DNA of 64,000 nt from HK1 sp965204915 (GTDB lineage: Bacteria; Pseudomonadota; Gammaproteobacteria; HK1), in contig OZ242023.1 of assembly GCA_965204915.1 (NCBI GenBank), positions 1,550,001-1,614,000 of the forward strand, given 5' to 3'. A program made the position numbers and the translations under genes. Below, in pieces: positions 62,879 through 64,000 of this stretch. The notes under the pieces are model-generated. The model saw only the letters and a program-made list of their open reading frames with translations. It was not told the DNA's origin and made no database searches. Each line of letters opens with the position of its first letter. The first letter of the stretch is position 1.

Positions 62879-63298
62879 ATGAACCGCGATCCGGACTGCG
62901 TCTTCTGCAAGATCATCGCGGGTGAGGTGCCTTCGTTCACGCTGTTCGAAGACGATGCGACCTTCGCGTTCATGGACATCAATCCGGCGAACGAGGGTCA
63001 TGCGCTGGTCATCCCCAAGGAGCATGCGGCCGACCTGTACTCGGTGTCCGACGAGGCGCTCGCCCGGACCACGGTGACGGCGAAGAGGGTGGCCGGTGCG
63101 GTCGCGCGGACGTTGAATCCGGACGGGCTCAACCTCGTGCAGTGCAACGGTCCCGCGGCGGCACAGTCGGTGATGCACTTCCACGTGCACGTCCTGCCTC
63201 GCGTCAAGGACGATCTCCTGGCGATGAACTGGGGCTTGAAGCTCGGCGACATCGACGCCATCGGCCGGCTTGCCGAGCGCATCCGGGTGTGGATCTGA
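62879..63298 (+). CDS. HIT-family nucleotide hydrolase
   Basis: 139 residues. The histidine triad is in VMHFHVHVLPR, with CVFCKIIAGEVPS at the start and GHALVIPKEH before it. It likely hydrolyses nucleoside phosphoramidates or dinucleotides (HinT-type). GGGGAAGGAGG precedes the ATG closely. Confidence 0.92.
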   Translation: MNRDPDCVFCKIIAGEVPSFTLFEDDATFAFMDINPANEGHALVIPKEHAADLYSVSDEALARTTVTAKRVAGAVARTLNPDGLNLVQCNGPAAAQSVMHFHVHVLPRVKDDLLAMNWGLKLGDIDAIGRLAERIRVWI

Positions 63299-63326
63299 AC
63301 GCGGATCGATCAAGGGAGCGACGACA

Positions 63327-64000
63327 TTGACTCGATTCATCGGAATCAAGGCGTGCGTCTTCGATGCGTACGGCACGCTGTTCGACGTGCATTCGGCGGT
63401 CGGGAAGCATCGGTCCAGGCTGGGCGACAAGGCGGACACGGTGTCCGGGACGTGGCGGACCAAGCAGTTGGAGTACACGTGGCAGCGCACCATCCTCGAT
63501 CGCTACGTCGATTTCTGGCGGGTTACCGCGGACGGCCTCGATTTCGCACTCGACGCCCAGGGGATCGATGACGCGGCGTTGCGCGAGGACCTGCTCCACG
63601 CCTACCTGGGCCTCGAGTGCTACCCCGAGGTGCCGGGCGTGCTGGGCGCCCTGAAGGAAGCCGGACTCCGGACCGCGATCCTCTCCAACGGCTCGCCGAT
63701 GATGCTGGAGGCGGCGGTGGAGAGTGCCGGGATCGGCGGCGTACTCGACGCGGTCATCTCCGTCGATCCGCTGGGGATGTACAAGCCGTCGGCCGAGGTG
63801 TACGAGCTTGCCATGGACGAGCTCGACGTCGGACGCGGCCAGGTGAGCTTCCAGTCCTCGAACGCATGGGACGCGGCGGCGGCGGCGACGTTCGGGTTCC
63901 GGGTCGCGTGGTGCAACCGTTTCGGCCAGGCGCGCGAACGGCTGCCGGATGCGCCGGACGTCGAGATCCGGACCCTCGACGAGCTGCCGGCCATCGTGCT
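63327..64000 (+). CDS. Haloacid dehalogenase type II-like hydrolase (3' end beyond window)
   Basis: 224 complete codons from a TTG at 63327 with GGGAG eight bases upstream; the gene runs off the right edge. The nucleophile Asp is in CVFDAYGTLFDVHSAV, motif II Ser/Asn in ILSNGSPMML, and motif III Lys in GMYKPSAEVYELA. The Asn/Ser site SSNAWDAA is typical of L-2-haloacid dehalogenases. Frame read directly from the nucleotides. Confidence 0.85.
   Translation, partial: MTRFIGIKACVFDAYGTLFDVHSAVGKHRSRLGDKADTVSGTWRTKQLEYTWQRTILDRYVDFWRVTADGLDFALDAQGIDDAALREDLLHAYLGLECYPEVPGVLGALKEAGLRTAILSNGSPMMLEAAVESAGIGGVLDAVISVDPLGMYKPSAEVYELAMDELDVGRGQVSFQSSNAWDAAAAATFGFRVAWCNRFGQARERLPDAPDVEIRTLDELPAIV

Overview
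The window looks like a chromosomal segment of a high-GC gammaproteobacterium. Supporting evidence is the gene order trxA-rho with divergent rhlB, pilT-yggS, rplM-rpsI next to a tRNA-Gln(CTG), an MSHA-type pilus assembly operon, dsbB, coq7 and a DUF1820 gene. I cannot name the species. A tkt...gap pair, a PQQ/cytochrome dehydrogenase and a methanethiol oxidase cluster suggest an aerobic, respiratory organism that handles one-carbon/sulfur compounds and central sugar phosphates. This is an inference from gene content.

Layout. 1-890: AT-richer P-loop ATPase gene broken by a 22-bp tandem duplication. 933-7014: gap, a PQQ-dehydrogenase/cytochrome c fusion and tkt, all on the minus strand, with gap bracketed by a roughly 50-bp inverted repeat. 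7397-7592: nested palindromic repeat element. 7702-18292: tyrS, then a tight run of seven MSHA-pilus assembly genes (mshL, N, E, G and I/J/K-like) with no pilin genes. 18134-21819 (minus): aminotransferase behind a 13-bp repeat array, a coiled-coil secreted protein, metA and a P-loop ATPase. 22050-23904: divergent pilT and yggS.

23954-33995 is an accessory island of about 10 kb. It lies between yggS and a 5'-truncated amidohydrolase remnant and carries related AACCATAG-type repeats at both edges. It contains two apparently identical 1,025-bp copies of a decayed tniQ-like gene, a two-gene soluble/4-TM cassette, two related secreted proteins associated with a recurring hairpin-forming motif, and a truncated HNH gene followed by a large HEPN-motif protein. 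The last two cassettes are the best candidates for undescribed defence-type systems.

34379-43716: SDR, DadA-type and second FAD oxidoreductases with a hicBA toxin-antitoxin pair between interleaved repeats, then mtoX-SCO-mauG (periplasmic methanethiol oxidation with its copper and di-haem maturation partners). 43877-48763: rho, trxA, rhlB, an acyl-thioesterase-like esterase and a cupin. 48897-56545: hemB, dienelactone hydrolase, class IV aminotransferase, dsbB, two enzymes flanking a spacer, DUF1820, CYTH and coq7. 56781-64000: rplM-rpsI with a clear promoter, tRNA-Gln, lgt, a YyaL/DUF255 gene behind a 14-bp repeat array, a BKACE enzyme, an NRDE protein, a HIT protein and a HAD hydrolase cut by the window end.

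Family names come from motif recognition by eye. No database search was run.
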